DNA of 64,000 bases from JAAZDN01 sp964440875 (GCA_964440875.1 CAYTTS010000001.1:1-64000), one strand, 5' to 3'. Counted from the stretch's first letter, positions 53,601 through 62,209 are shown. Translations and numbers: made by a program. The notes: a model not told the origin generated them from the sequence alone.

Positions 53601-53848
53601 AAGAAAGATCGAATAAGAGTAAGTCTGATGCACTATTTATTACTATGCAAAATATTGGTAAAGCGACACTTGCGTCAGGATTGACAACTGTAGGTGGTTT
53701 CAGTGTTCTAATGTTATCAAAGTTTGTAATTCTTAAAGATTTTGGATTAATGACGGTAATAAACATTTCATTAGCTCTTATAGCTACCTTTATAATATTG
53801 CCATCTTTAATATGGATACTTGATAAATACCTTGTGAAAAAACAATAA
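50666..53848 (+). CDS. RND-superfamily (MMPL-type) exporter with a long repetitive outer loop
   Basis: This is a 1060-residue exporter. There are two halves, each with one helix, an outer loop and five helices: helix 1 at about 17-36, helices 2-6 at about 532-680, helix 7 near 712 and helices 8-12 from about 901. GIGLDYSIQ-like LGIDYSIQFHNRYEEE and GMGTEMTIMLLERYLEE carry the acidic residues of the proton path. The first outer loop is about 490 residues against about 165 for the second. The excess is Ser/Leu/Asn-rich with repeats such as LSLISEEILAISSDL and FGVISENLLNMSNGL. The substrate is probably a lipid or amphiphile, by family. Confidence 0.85.
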   Translation: MNKFFAWMGKKINGNPFKIIFISIVAFAIMISGAIKINMATGSETLVRVDNEAYINNYKMEDNFGGDAIMILVKGDQEQLLSLSNLEKLWNVEQRLKYNEDIFSIMSPSSIVHQITDKQTSEIKKQVLNMKIGLNSMSEKLAEISVELNEKNFPDLSSLDDMVDNIFESLDFEVLLKEIMYEQELALKSQFNNLSAGLNEMGLNLIEVSKQFGNLEIPDTTLIEEKLNDLENITKVFDQLINGQSTSKLTLNNLKDNLTNSSTGLSLISEEILAISSDLDNEDLKEKLILISEKLSVSSQGISQTSTITEKLSEGSNNTVIALDNIKTNLASTLEQIKNNLNMEISKDQIIEMSHNFNEMGLRLQHLSSNLKDKLSNGSLLVFDDSIINSIKDQMSQEFANVKAGLDISIDPKEFKKMANGFGVISENLLNMSNGLEIFNEKSNMLLANFPHNQNELNSILYEDDKLREVFNDTIIDDQHLMMIVKLNGNVSDSVIDSVYSDVLKAIEQEDFKVETIISGKPVLDSSLREEMKSNMVVMIASAVVLMFIILSLVFKVRWRILSLLIIFISVFATLGLMGHLNVSMTMVSMAVFPILIGLGIDYSIQFHNRYEEELSTEITLRQIGKSVGIAVLATIFGFASLFISPVPMIQDFGKMLTIGVIVSFIGSIILLLPTLRARDLVNNKVADKKSNEQESTIINKLLIVIEKFVVKFAYVIIIIAIMFSFIGFYADTKVGVETDIETFMPQDMQALSDIHYIRDTVGSTNQMVLYMGSNEMFTEVNIDYVRELTKTLEDRYSDQIVDIKSINNVIENMYGMSELSYEEYLNVIKNDIPNSQRKMFVSDGFDKSVIIMNVEHMATEDLQEFVSNLNRDITDAPLDIAITGKSVLDIEMVKGLTDGRLQMTSLGLALVFLVLLIMYRSFIKAFVAILPVSLIVGMSGGVMNILNLKYTPITATLGALVLGMGTEMTIMLLERYLEERSNKSKSDALFITMQNIGKATLASGLTTVGGFSVLMLSKFVILKDFGLMTVINISLALIATFIILPSLIWILDKYLVKKQ

Positions 53849-53851
53849 AAT

Positions 53852-53913
53852 AACTAGGTGTTAAAATGAAGTGAAATATAAATTTGAACTCACTTATTTA
53901 ACATCTAGTTTTA
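53852..53913 (+). terminator. Long hairpin after the RND exporter gene
   Basis: A 14-bp stem (AACTAGGTGTTAAA with its near complement) and an inner 6-bp stem (AAGTGA/TCACTT) are followed by TTTTATT. Confidence 0.55.
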
Positions 53914-53920
53914 TTAATAT

Positions 53921-53975
53921 AAAAAAGATCTGACTTCTAAGATGATTATTAACCATCCATTGAAGTTAGATCTTT
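53921..53975 (-). terminator. Terminator of the def-rnj unit
   Basis: On the minus strand a 14-base stem (AAAGATCTAACTTC with one mismatch) and a 24-base loop are followed by six T. Confidence 0.65.
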
Positions 53976-53979
53976 ATAA

Positions 53980-55704
53980 TTATTTATTTGCTTCTGTATT
54001 CTTGTTTAAGATTACTGGAATGATGATTGGATTTCTTTCTGTATTCTCAATAAAGTAAGGTTCTAGTGTTTCTCTTACTGTATTTTTGATTTGACTAAAT
54101 GTAGTCTTTCCAGCTAACTCTTTCTTAAGTGCGTTGTGTACTAATATTTCAGCTTCTTTTAGCATTTGAGTACTTTCTTTAACGAAGACAAATCCTCTTG
54201 ATAAGATATTTGGTCTTGTTAAGATTTTATTGTTTCTTGAATCAATAGATACGATTACTGAAACTAATCCATTGTCACTTAGTAAGTGACGATCCTTAAG
54301 TACTGCCGTTGAAAGTCCTGAAGCATCTGATCCATCAACGTAGATATCGTCTGCATGGATTTTATGTGTACTTCTATAAACTTTTTTATCTCTTAGTATT
54401 AATGGTTCTCCATTACTATTGATAAATACGTTCTCAGGTTTAACTCCAACTTCAGTTGCTGTTTTAGCATGAATTTTTAACATTTTGTTTTCTCCATGCA
54501 TTGGCATGAAGTATTCTGGTTTAACAAGTTGTAAGAATAATTTTTGTTCTTCCTGTGAAGCATGTCCTGTCGTATGTAAGTTAGATAGTACTGACTTTGT
54601 TAATACGTTAGCTCCTGCTCTTGTTAAGCTGTTTACAATTTTGTTAACACTTTGTCCATTTCCTGGAATTGGACTTGATGAGAATGCTACTGTATCACCA
54701 GGGAATATTTTGATGTGTCTATGTGTTCCATTTGCGATTCTTGATAAGGCAGCCATTGGCTCACCTTGAGATCCGGTACATACGATACATAATTTATCTG
54801 CTGGGATATTTTTTAACTCATGTGCTTTAACAAATGATTTTTTCGGTATATTGATATGACCTAATTGTTGTCCAACGTCGACAACGTTTTCCATTGATCT
54901 TCCAAATACTGCTACTCGTCTTCCATTTGCTACTGCTGCTTCTAAAATTTGGCTAACTCTAAATACGTTTGATGCAAATGATGCAATAATTAATCTACCT
55001 TTAGTATTTTTCATTATTTCATTGATTTGCTGACCAACTTTTCTCTCACTTAATGAGAAATCTGGTATTTCTGAGTTTGTTGAATCACTTAATGCTAATG
55101 TTACGCCAGTTGATCCAATAAATGCCATTTTTTGATAATCAATATTACCTTCAACAGGTGTTAAGTCAAACTTAAAGTCGCCGGTACTAATTATCGTTCC
55201 ATTTGGACTCGTTATATAAACACCATAAGCATCTGGTATTGAGTGGATTACGCTAAAGTATCCAACTCTAAAGTGTTTTGTTTTGATTTGTGAATTACCA
55301 TCGAATAATTCGATATTAGCTTTATGATTTAATTTATGTTCTTCCAGTTTACGTTTAATTAAGAATGATGCAAACTTAGGTGCATAAATTTTTGGAATGT
55401 CCACTACTTTTAATAAGAATGGTATTCCTCCGATATGGTCTTCGTGACCATGTGTAATAATTAAGGCTTTGATCTTACTTTGGTTTTCAACTAGATATTG
55501 ATAATCAGGAATTACATAGTTAATTCCTAGTAAGTTATCTTCCGGAAACATTACTCCTGCGTCAATTATAATTATTTCGTCATCATGTTCTATACAGTAC
55601 ATGTTTTTTCCTACTTCGTTTAATCCACCTAGGGCATAAACGAGTGTATCCGATCCAGATTTATAATCTGTTATCTGATTAGCTTTCTTTTGCTTTGATT
55701 TCAT
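53980..55704 (-). CDS. rnj: Ribonuclease J
   Basis: RNase J is a 5'-to-3' exo- and endonuclease central to mRNA decay and rRNA processing in Firmicutes. The 574-residue beta-CASP metallo-lactamase has H85-x-H87-x-D89-H90 in THGHEDHIGG, the STGDFKFD motif, SDSTNSE, and HTTGHASQEEQ and PMHGE in the beta-CASP part. RNase J1 and J2 cannot be separated with confidence. It lies nine bases behind def and is co-transcribed with it. Confidence 0.93.
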   Translation of the reverse strand: MKSKQKKANQITDYKSGSDTLVYALGGLNEVGKNMYCIEHDDEIIIIDAGVMFPEDNLLGINYVIPDYQYLVENQSKIKALIITHGHEDHIGGIPFLLKVVDIPKIYAPKFASFLIKRKLEEHKLNHKANIELFDGNSQIKTKHFRVGYFSVIHSIPDAYGVYITSPNGTIISTGDFKFDLTPVEGNIDYQKMAFIGSTGVTLALSDSTNSEIPDFSLSERKVGQQINEIMKNTKGRLIIASFASNVFRVSQILEAAVANGRRVAVFGRSMENVVDVGQQLGHINIPKKSFVKAHELKNIPADKLCIVCTGSQGEPMAALSRIANGTHRHIKIFPGDTVAFSSSPIPGNGQSVNKIVNSLTRAGANVLTKSVLSNLHTTGHASQEEQKLFLQLVKPEYFMPMHGENKMLKIHAKTATEVGVKPENVFINSNGEPLILRDKKVYRSTHKIHADDIYVDGSDASGLSTAVLKDRHLLSDNGLVSVIVSIDSRNNKILTRPNILSRGFVFVKESTQMLKEAEILVHNALKKELAGKTTFSQIKNTVRETLEPYFIENTERNPIIIPVILNKNTEANK

Positions 55705-55713
55705 ATTTACTCC

Positions 55714-56277
55714 TTATATTTCTATTGCGTTTTCGATAATTTTAAAAGGATCATTTTTATCAATGTGATCATAGAATAATATTCCTTCTAGATGATCATA
55801 TTCATGTTGTAAAGCAATTGCTAAAAATCCTCTAGCTCTAATCTTTACATTCTCTTTTAAAAGGGCATCATATGCCTCTATTGTTATTCTTGCAGAACGA
55901 TAGACATGACCTTCATGTTCATCCTCTACTGATAGACAACCTTCACCACTGCCTAAAAAACTCATTTGTTCTGAGTGGCTGATAATTTTTGGGTTTACTA
56001 GTGCATACTCTTCAACCATTATATCATCATCCTTTAAAGTTTCAAGTCTAACAATAAACATCCTTTTATTAACACCTACTTGTGGAGCTGCTATCCCAAC
56101 GGCAGGTTTTAGTCCATATTTTTCTTGTTTTTCTTCATCGATTGAATCTCTAACGTATTTAAGCATATTATCTATAATAGTTTGGTCTTCTTTATTTAAT
56201 GGTATTTCTACTTCAACATTTTCCGCTCTTAAAAGAGGATCGTTGTCGAGAACGATATCATAATATTTGTTTTTCAT
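55714..56277 (-). CDS. def: Peptide deformylase
   Basis: Def removes the formyl group from new proteins using iron. The 187 residues have motif 1 GIAAPQVG, motif 2 EGCLSVEDEHEG with the metal Cys, and motif 3 QHEYDHLEGILF with the two His and catalytic Glu. The insertion before motif 2 and the length mark the type 2 form of Gram-positives. It is first in a two-gene unit with rnj, as near ykrB-rnjA in Bacillus. Confidence 0.95.
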   Translation of the reverse strand: MKNKYYDIVLDNDPLLRAENVEVEIPLNKEDQTIIDNMLKYVRDSIDEEKQEKYGLKPAVGIAAPQVGVNKRMFIVRLETLKDDDIMVEEYALVNPKIISHSEQMSFLGSGEGCLSVEDEHEGHVYRSARITIEAYDALLKENVKIRARGFLAIALQHEYDHLEGILFYDHIDKNDPFKIIENAIEI

Positions 56278-56389
56278 GTTTTATTTACCTCGTTAATATT
56301 ATAAGGTAAATTATCTTAAATTACAAAGTAAATAAACCATTTTAAAGTATTTCATCATTAAATTTGGTAATATATAAGTGGAGGCGTTT

Positions 56390-57592
56390 ATGAAAAAATT
56401 CTTAAATAATTTTGTAGTTGTTAAAGGGAGCGATAGATTCATAAATTTTGCAACGATTTCATTATCGTTACTTGGTTTAGTTATGGTCGTCTCTGCTTCT
56501 ATGCAAGCCTCAGACAATAGTACTAGGGTCTTAATAATTACTACTATAAAACAAGTATTATATTTTACAATCAGTTATGGATTAATGTTCTTTTTAAGCA
56601 AAATATTTAGTTACAAACTAGCTCGTCATACAATAATGCCGATTTCACTTATTATGATTGGATTATTATTATCAACACTATTCTTCAAAGAGTTAAATGG
56701 ATCCTATGCTTGGATAAGGATAGGAAGTGGATCTGCTCAGTTTACGATTCAACCTTCAGAGTTTGCTAAGGTGACATCGATAGTTCTTATAGCGATGTAT
56801 CTTGGTGATGTCAGTTATAAAACACCAAGAAATGGTATTGAAATTATTAAACCAATTTTTTATATGATTTTGATTCAAGCATTTATCATTACATTTTTAC
56901 AAAAGGACTTTGGTAGTGCGATCGTCTTATTAATGATTTCACTCTTTATCGCATTTATCCCTAGTCATCCAAGAATTAGAAAGTATCAAAATATTTTAAT
57001 GTTTGTAACTTTCTTAGGAATCTTTTTTGCAGGTTTTATATTAAGTGATACAGGTATTGCCTTAATTGAGAAAACTGGAATATTAAAAGGGTATAAGTTA
57101 GCTCGCTTTACAGCTTACGCAAATCCCTTTGTAGATATTCAAGATACAGGCTTTCAATTGGCTAACTCACTAGTCTCATTTTCACGTGGGGGCTTATTTG
57201 GTGTAGGTTTAGGTCAGTCAGTTCAAAAATATGGTTATCTACCAGAAGCGACGACAGACTTTATACTACCTTTGATTGCTGAGGAGTTGGGCTTTGTTGG
57301 AATCATCGTAATATTTAGTATATATATAGGATTAATCTATCGACTTACTTACCATGCTTTAAAAGTTAAAGAAGAAAAAGGAAAAATGATTTTAATGGGA
57401 ACAGCACTTTATTTATTTATCCACTTCTTCTTAAATGTTGGTGGTGTAAGTTTAGCAATACCATTAACTGGTGTTCCATTACTGCTTTTATCATCAGGTG
57501 GATCATCATCAATGGCAATCTTCTCAGCGATTGGAATATGTCAAAAGATAATTAGTGATAATAGAAAGATGATAGATAATGAGAATAGTTAG
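56390..57592 (+). CDS. FtsW/RodA/SpoVE-family peptidoglycan glycosyltransferase
   Basis: This 400-residue SEDS protein has about ten membrane helices. GSYAWIRIGSGSAQFTIQPSEFAKV is the conserved loop, DFGSAIVLLMIS contains family residues, and PEATTDFILPLIAEELGFVG carries the catalytic Asp region. SEDS proteins polymerise lipid II with a partner class B PBP. FtsW (division) and RodA (elongation) are hard to tell apart; no class B PBP adjoins it. I use ATG 56390, behind GGAGG. It overlaps rsmD by 14 bases. Confidence 0.88.
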   Translation: MKKFLNNFVVVKGSDRFINFATISLSLLGLVMVVSASMQASDNSTRVLIITTIKQVLYFTISYGLMFFLSKIFSYKLARHTIMPISLIMIGLLLSTLFFKELNGSYAWIRIGSGSAQFTIQPSEFAKVTSIVLIAMYLGDVSYKTPRNGIEIIKPIFYMILIQAFIITFLQKDFGSAIVLLMISLFIAFIPSHPRIRKYQNILMFVTFLGIFFAGFILSDTGIALIEKTGILKGYKLARFTAYANPFVDIQDTGFQLANSLVSFSRGGLFGVGLGQSVQKYGYLPEATTDFILPLIAEELGFVGIIVIFSIYIGLIYRLTYHALKVKEEKGKMILMGTALYLFIHFFLNVGGVSLAIPLTGVPLLLLSSGGSSSMAIFSAIGICQKIISDNRKMIDNENS

Positions 57593-58127
57593 TGGCGAGT
57601 TTCGTTCGCGTAATTTGAAAAGTTTAAAAGGTGATAATACACGTCCGACATCAGATAAGATTAGGGCGGCAATCTTCGATAGTATTGCCTTTGATGATTA
57701 TAAATATCAAACAATGTTAGATCTATTTTCTGGAAGTGGTGCGATGGGACTTGAGGCAATCTCGCGCGGCTTTAGTAAAGTTGTCTTTAATGATAATAAT
57801 AAAGCTGCCATTAGAATAATAAAAGAAAACATTAATGATTTAAAAGTTAAGGATAAAACGATAGTATATGGATATGATTATAAACATACCTTAAAAATCA
57901 TGGAGGATAGTGCTATTGATTTAATATTTATTGATCCACCTTACGATAAAATAGATTTAAATGAAATCTTTAAATTGATATCAGACTTAAATGTTTTAAG
58001 TGATGATGGTATTATAATAGTTGAGGGCTCAAATAAACTTGATTTAGCCAAAAATATTGAAGATTTTACTAAGTATAAAGAAAAAGATTATAAAGCTACA
58101 AGAATAATGTATTTTAAGAAGGGATGA
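57579..58127 (+). CDS. rsmD: 16S rRNA (guanine966-N2)-methyltransferase
   Basis: RsmD methylates G966 of 16S rRNA. The 182 residues start MRIVSGEFRSRNLKS, include RPTSDKIRAAIFDSI and the SAM motif LDLFSGSGAMGLEAISRG, and have the catalytic FIDPPYDK. It is coupled to the SEDS gene by overlap and to coaD with a four-base gap. The rsmD-coaD pair is widespread. Confidence 0.93.
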   Translation: MRIVSGEFRSRNLKSLKGDNTRPTSDKIRAAIFDSIAFDDYKYQTMLDLFSGSGAMGLEAISRGFSKVVFNDNNKAAIRIIKENINDLKVKDKTIVYGYDYKHTLKIMEDSAIDLIFIDPPYDKIDLNEIFKLISDLNVLSDDGIIIVEGSNKLDLAKNIEDFTKYKEKDYKATRIMYFKKG

Positions 58128-58131
58128 TTTA

Positions 58132-58617
58132 ATGAAGACAGCAGTATATGCGGGGACTTTTGATCCGCCAACTTATGGACACTTAGATATAATAAAAAGG
58201 GCATCGGTTGTATTTGATGTTTTAATCGTTGCGATAATGAAAAACTCTGAGAAGCGATCTTTCTTTAGTGAAGAGGAACGCGTTAATATGTTAAAGATAA
58301 TGTGTAAGGATTTAGAGAACGTTAAAATATTAGTCGGAGATGGATTAACAGTTGATCTTGCAAAAGAAAATAATGCTGACTTCTTAGTTCGTGGTATCCG
58401 TGCCATAATGGATTATGAGTATGAACTTCAAATTGCTTCAGCCAATATGGTTATTGGTGAAGATATTGAAACAGTATTCTTCTTGGCAAGACCAGAGCAT
58501 TCATACTTATCATCATCTATCGTTAGATCGATTGCTGAGCATAAGGGTGATATTAGTAAGTTTATTCCTGAGTCAATAATTGAAGAAGTAATAGCTAAAT
58601 ATAATAATGGTAAATGA
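58132..58617 (+). CDS. coaD: Pantetheine-phosphate adenylyltransferase
   Basis: CoaD adenylates 4'-phosphopantetheine to dephospho-CoA. The 161 residues have the nucleotidyltransferase motif AGTFDPPTYGHLDII, FLVRGIRAIMDYEYELQIA in the middle and YLSSSIVRSIAE, the ISSS-type ATP motif. The length is normal. It ends with a terminator before the heat-shock operon. Confidence 0.95.
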   Translation: MKTAVYAGTFDPPTYGHLDIIKRASVVFDVLIVAIMKNSEKRSFFSEEERVNMLKIMCKDLENVKILVGDGLTVDLAKENNADFLVRGIRAIMDYEYELQIASANMVIGEDIETVFFLARPEHSYLSSSIVRSIAEHKGDISKFIPESIIEEVIAKYNNGK

Positions 58618-58639
58618 GTGATTAACTTCACTCTTTTTT
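58616..58639 (+). terminator. Intrinsic terminator of coaD
   Basis: The stem GAGTGA/TCACTC, which starts inside the coaD stop codon, is followed by six T. Confidence 0.8.
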
Positions 58640-58696
58640 ATTGGATGACTCTAAATGACAGATAGAAATTATCAGTGTATAATGAATTTATAAGAA

Positions 58697-58723
58697 TTAG
58701 CACTCAACCGTTGACAGTGCTAA
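58697..58723. promoter_or_regulatory. CIRCE element 1
   Basis: TTAGCACTC, nine bases, then CAGTGCTAA differs from the CIRCE consensus at one position. It overlaps the -35 of the hrcA promoter and is the binding site of HrcA. Confidence 0.93.
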
Positions 58724-58739
58724 ACAGTTGGTGTATAAT
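58711..58739 (+). promoter_or_regulatory. Promoter of hrcA-grpE-dnaK-dnaJ
   Basis: A perfect TTGACA (58711-58716) and TATAAT (58734-58739) are 17 bases apart: a strong sigma-A promoter held down by the two CIRCE elements. Confidence 0.9.
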
Positions 58740-58740
58740 A

Positions 58741-58767
58741 TTAGCAGTAGCAAGGTAAGAGTGCTAA
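58741..58767. promoter_or_regulatory. CIRCE element 2
   Basis: TTAGCAGTA, nine bases, then GAGTGCTAA has two mismatches in the left arm. It covers the expected transcription start, one base after the -10. Confidence 0.85.
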
Positions 58768-58779
58768 AAGGGAGGTATT

Positions 58780-59811
58780 ATGTTAACTGAAAGACAGAAT
58801 TTAATCTTCAAATCGATTGTTGATGAGTTTGTTTCTACAGCAGAACCTGTTTCATCAAAAATCTTAATAGAAAAATATAATATCAACTACTCTTCAGCTA
58901 CCGTTAGAAATGAAATGGTCGAATTAGAGAATATTGGTTTGATTGAAAAGACACATACTTCTAGCGGAAGGATTCCTTCAGTAGCAGGTTATCGTTACTA
59001 TGTAGAATTCTTAATGGAAAAGATAGATACTTCAAAATATGAGTTAGCAATAAAAGCATTTGTTGAAAATTCATATAAAAGTGTCGAAGACGCAATTAAA
59101 AATGCCAGTGATATTATTTCACAGATGACGAATTTAACGTCGATTGTATTAGGTCCTGATGCATATGAACATCGTCTACAACACATTCAACTATTTCCAA
59201 TAGATGAAAGAAGTGCTGTTGCTATATTTATTACCGACTCTGGTCATACAGAAAACCGTGTCTTTAAATTTAGCGATGATGTAACAATGAAAGATATTCA
59301 AATTAGTACAGACATTATGAATAGTCGCCTTCATGGGACAAAGATTAAAGATGTAAGTGAAAAACTTGAAAGTATTAGACCAATATTAGAAGAAGCGGTA
59401 AGTCGTCATGAAGTGATTTATAACGCATTTGCCATTGCATTCTCGAAGTTTACTAATGACAATGTTTATTTTAGTGGAGAAACTAATATAATCAATCAAC
59501 CAGATTTTGTTGATCTCGACCGCATTAAGCAGTTAATGCTAATGTTACAAGATCATCAATTGTGGAGGAATGTTAGTAGAGGAGAAGCTGATGTTTATCT
59601 AGAGAGATCGGATAAAGCACAGTTGTCTTGGATTGAAGACTTGGTTGTAGTTTCAACTAACTTAAGAATTTCAAATAATGAGTCAGCTAAAATATTATTA
59701 GTCGGACCCTCAAGAATGGATTATGAAAGAATTATATCCTTAATTGAAGTTTTAAGTGATAGTTTAGAAATGGTTTTTATTGAAGGAGGTAAAGATGAAG
59801 AAGAAAGTTGA
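58780..59811 (+). CDS. hrcA: Heat-inducible repressor HrcA
   Basis: HrcA binds CIRCE and represses chaperone genes; GroE helps it fold, so heat relieves it. The 343 residues start LTERQNLIFKSIVDEF with a winged helix containing SSATVRNEMVELENIGLIEKTHTSSGRIPS, followed by the dimerisation and inserted domains. It is the first gene of the operon and represses itself through both CIRCE sites. It overlaps grpE by 17 bases. Confidence 0.95.
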   Translation: MLTERQNLIFKSIVDEFVSTAEPVSSKILIEKYNINYSSATVRNEMVELENIGLIEKTHTSSGRIPSVAGYRYYVEFLMEKIDTSKYELAIKAFVENSYKSVEDAIKNASDIISQMTNLTSIVLGPDAYEHRLQHIQLFPIDERSAVAIFITDSGHTENRVFKFSDDVTMKDIQISTDIMNSRLHGTKIKDVSEKLESIRPILEEAVSRHEVIYNAFAIAFSKFTNDNVYFSGETNIINQPDFVDLDRIKQLMLMLQDHQLWRNVSRGEADVYLERSDKAQLSWIEDLVVVSTNLRISNNESAKILLVGPSRMDYERIISLIEVLSDSLEMVFIEGGKDEEES

Positions 59812-60337
59812 AGAAAATTTAGAGGAAGAAATCTTGAGTGAGGAGACTCTAGAAGATACTGTTGAAGAGGCAGTAGATGAAATTGCAGTGTTAGAAGAAG
59901 AAATTGCAAACTTAAAATTAGCTTTAGAAAATGAACACAATAGTTTTTTAAAGGCACATGCAGATTCGGAAAATACAAAACGTCGTTTAACAAACGATTT
60001 TAATCAAAAAGATAAATATAAAATTCAAAGCTTTGCATTAAGTTTATTACCAGCAATAGACAATATGGAAAAAGTCTTAGCTGATGATAATGAAGATAAT
60101 AGTTCATTAAAAGAAGCAATTGAGATGATTTATCGTCAATTAATGAATAGCTTAGAGAGTGAAGGAGTTACAGTGATTGAAACAAAAGATCAAGCATTTG
60201 ATCCAATGGTACATCACGCAGTTATGTTGGATAGTGTAGAAGGTGTAGAATCTGACATGATATTAGAAGAGTTACAAAAAGGATATATGTTAAAAGACCG
60301 CGTACTTAGAGCAAGTATGGTAAAGGTTAGTAAATAG
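59795..60337 (+). CDS. grpE: GrpE nucleotide exchange factor
   Basis: GrpE releases ADP from DnaK. The 180-residue protein has an acidic N-terminal tail (Glu-rich, about 1-40), a long coiled coil (ALENEHNSFLKAHADSENTKRR) and a C-terminal beta domain with the GrpE signature around VEGVESDMILEELQKGYMLKDRVLRASMVKVSK. I set the start at ATG 59795, behind AAGGAGG; a TTG at 59780 lies on that site. Confidence 0.93.
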   Translation: MKKKVEENLEEEILSEETLEDTVEEAVDEIAVLEEEIANLKLALENEHNSFLKAHADSENTKRRLTNDFNQKDKYKIQSFALSLLPAIDNMEKVLADDNEDNSSLKEAIEMIYRQLMNSLESEGVTVIETKDQAFDPMVHHAVMLDSVEGVESDMILEELQKGYMLKDRVLRASMVKVSK

Positions 60338-60358
60338 AAAGAAAAGGAGAAATATTAT

Positions 60359-62164
60359 ATGAGTAAAATTATCGGAATCGACTTAGGAACAACAAACTCT
60401 GCAGTAGCAGTAATGGAAGGTAATAACCCACACGTTATTACAAACCCTGAAGGACAAAGAACAACACCTTCAGTAGTAGCATTTAAAGAAGGAGAAAGAA
60501 TTGTCGGAGATGCAGCGAAACGACAAGTAATCACTAACAAAAATACTGCATCATCAGTTAAAAGATTAATTGGTACAAATGAAAAAGTACACTTAGAAGG
60601 AAAAGACTTCTCATCTGAAGAAGTATCAGCAATGATCTTACAATATTTAAAATCATATGCAGAAGACTACTTAGGAGAAAAAGTTACTAAAGCAGTTATT
60701 ACTGTACCAGCATACTTCAATGATGCTCAAAGACAAGCAACTAAAGATGCGGGAGTTATCGCAGGACTTGAAGTTGAAAGAATCATTAACGAACCAACAG
60801 CGGCAGCACTTGCATTTGGTTTAGATCAATTAGATAAAGAACAAAATGTTCTAGTATTTGACTTAGGTGGAGGTACATTTGACGTATCAATCCTAGATCT
60901 TGCTGATGGAACATTTGAAGTACTATCAACATCTGGTGATAACTCACTAGGTGGAGATGACTTTGACAACAAAATTGTTGAATGGTTACTAAAAGAAATT
61001 AAATCAGTACATGGAGTAGATTTAAAAACAGACTACATGGCAATGCAAAGATTAGCTGAAGCAGCTGAAGCAGCGAAAAAAGAATTATCAAGTAAAACAC
61101 AAACTGATATCTTATTACCATACCTATCAGTAAATGAAAATGGACCAATCAACTTCGAAATTACACTAACAAGAGCTAACTTCGATAAGATGACTAAATC
61201 ATTAGTTGAAAGAACAATTGGACCAGTTAAACAAGCATTAGCAGACTCAGGATTAAGTAAAAATGAAATTCATGAAGTACTACTAGTTGGTGGTTCAACA
61301 AGAATTCCAGCAGTTAGAGAAGCTGTTATGAAAGAACTTGGAAAAGAACCAAACCACTCAGTTAACCCTGACGAAGTAGTTGCGATGGGTGCAGCAATTC
61401 AAGCTGGAGTATTATCAGGAGATGTTACTGATGTATTACTATTAGACGTTACACCACTTTCACTAGGTATTGAAACTATGGGTGGAGTTATGACTAAATT
61501 AATTGATAGAAATACAACTATCCCAACATCTAAATCACAAATCTTCTCAACAGCAGAAGATAACCAACCTGCAGTTGATATTCACGTATTACAAGGTGAA
61601 AGATCAATGGCAAGTGATAATAAAACATTAGGTAACTTTAAACTTGATGGTATTGCACCTGCAAGACGTGGTATGCCACAAATTGAAGTAACATTCGATA
61701 TTGATGTTAACGGTATTGTTCACGTATCAGCAACTGATAAAGGAACTAACAAAAAACAATCAATCACAATTTCAAACTCAAGTGGTTTAAGTGAAGAAGA
61801 AATTGAACAAATGGTAAAAGATGCTGAAGAAAATAAAGAAGCAGATGAGAAACGTCGTAAAGAAATTGAACTAAAACATAAATCAGAACAATTTATTAAC
61901 CAAATCGATGAAACATTAAATAATGAAGAAGCTAAAGTTTCAGACGAAGAAAAAGAAGAAGTAACTAAACTTCGTGATGAATTACAAGAAGCTTTAGATA
62001 ATGAAGACTTTGATGTTCTAGAAGAAAAACTATCTGCATTAGAAGCAGCAGCTCAAGCAATGGGTGAAGCAATGTATGCAGCTCAAGCTGAAGAAGCAGC
62101 AAACCAAGAAGAAGTACAAGCTGACGATGATATCGTAGATGCTGACTTTACAGAAAAAGAATAA
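60359..62164 (+). CDS. dnaK: Chaperone protein DnaK (Hsp70)
   Basis: DnaK binds unfolded segments in an ATP cycle. The 601 residues open with IIGIDLGTTNSAVAVMEG. VFDLGGGTFDVS and the phosphate-2 region VLLVGGSTRIPAV are both present, and LLLDVTPLSLGIETMGG marks the linker. It lacks the 24-residue ATPase insertion of Gram-negative DnaK, as usual in Firmicutes. It ends in an acidic DADFTEKE tail. Its codon use is richer in A-ending codons than neighbours, consistent with high expression. Confidence 0.97.
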   Translation: MSKIIGIDLGTTNSAVAVMEGNNPHVITNPEGQRTTPSVVAFKEGERIVGDAAKRQVITNKNTASSVKRLIGTNEKVHLEGKDFSSEEVSAMILQYLKSYAEDYLGEKVTKAVITVPAYFNDAQRQATKDAGVIAGLEVERIINEPTAAALAFGLDQLDKEQNVLVFDLGGGTFDVSILDLADGTFEVLSTSGDNSLGGDDFDNKIVEWLLKEIKSVHGVDLKTDYMAMQRLAEAAEAAKKELSSKTQTDILLPYLSVNENGPINFEITLTRANFDKMTKSLVERTIGPVKQALADSGLSKNEIHEVLLVGGSTRIPAVREAVMKELGKEPNHSVNPDEVVAMGAAIQAGVLSGDVTDVLLLDVTPLSLGIETMGGVMTKLIDRNTTIPTSKSQIFSTAEDNQPAVDIHVLQGERSMASDNKTLGNFKLDGIAPARRGMPQIEVTFDIDVNGIVHVSATDKGTNKKQSITISNSSGLSEEEIEQMVKDAEENKEADEKRRKEIELKHKSEQFINQIDETLNNEEAKVSDEEKEEVTKLRDELQEALDNEDFDVLEEKLSALEAAAQAMGEAMYAAQAEEAANQEEVQADDDIVDADFTEKE

Positions 62165-62177
62165 TAAATTGACTGAA

Positions 62178-62209
62178 ATAACACAAACTCTTAATGGGTT
62201 TGTGTTATC
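62178..62209 (+). other. Hairpin between dnaK and dnaJ
   Basis: ATAACACAAAC and GTTTGTGTTAT form an 11-bp perfect stem with a 9-base loop. No T tract follows, so it is not a clear terminator. It may mark mRNA processing or protect the dnaK message from 3' decay. Confidence 0.6.

Noticed and set aside
53371..53766. 131-codon antisense frame inside the RND exporter gene
   Set aside because: It has no ribosome site or recognisable motif and lies opposite conserved transmembrane sequence. It is a shadow of the sense gene.
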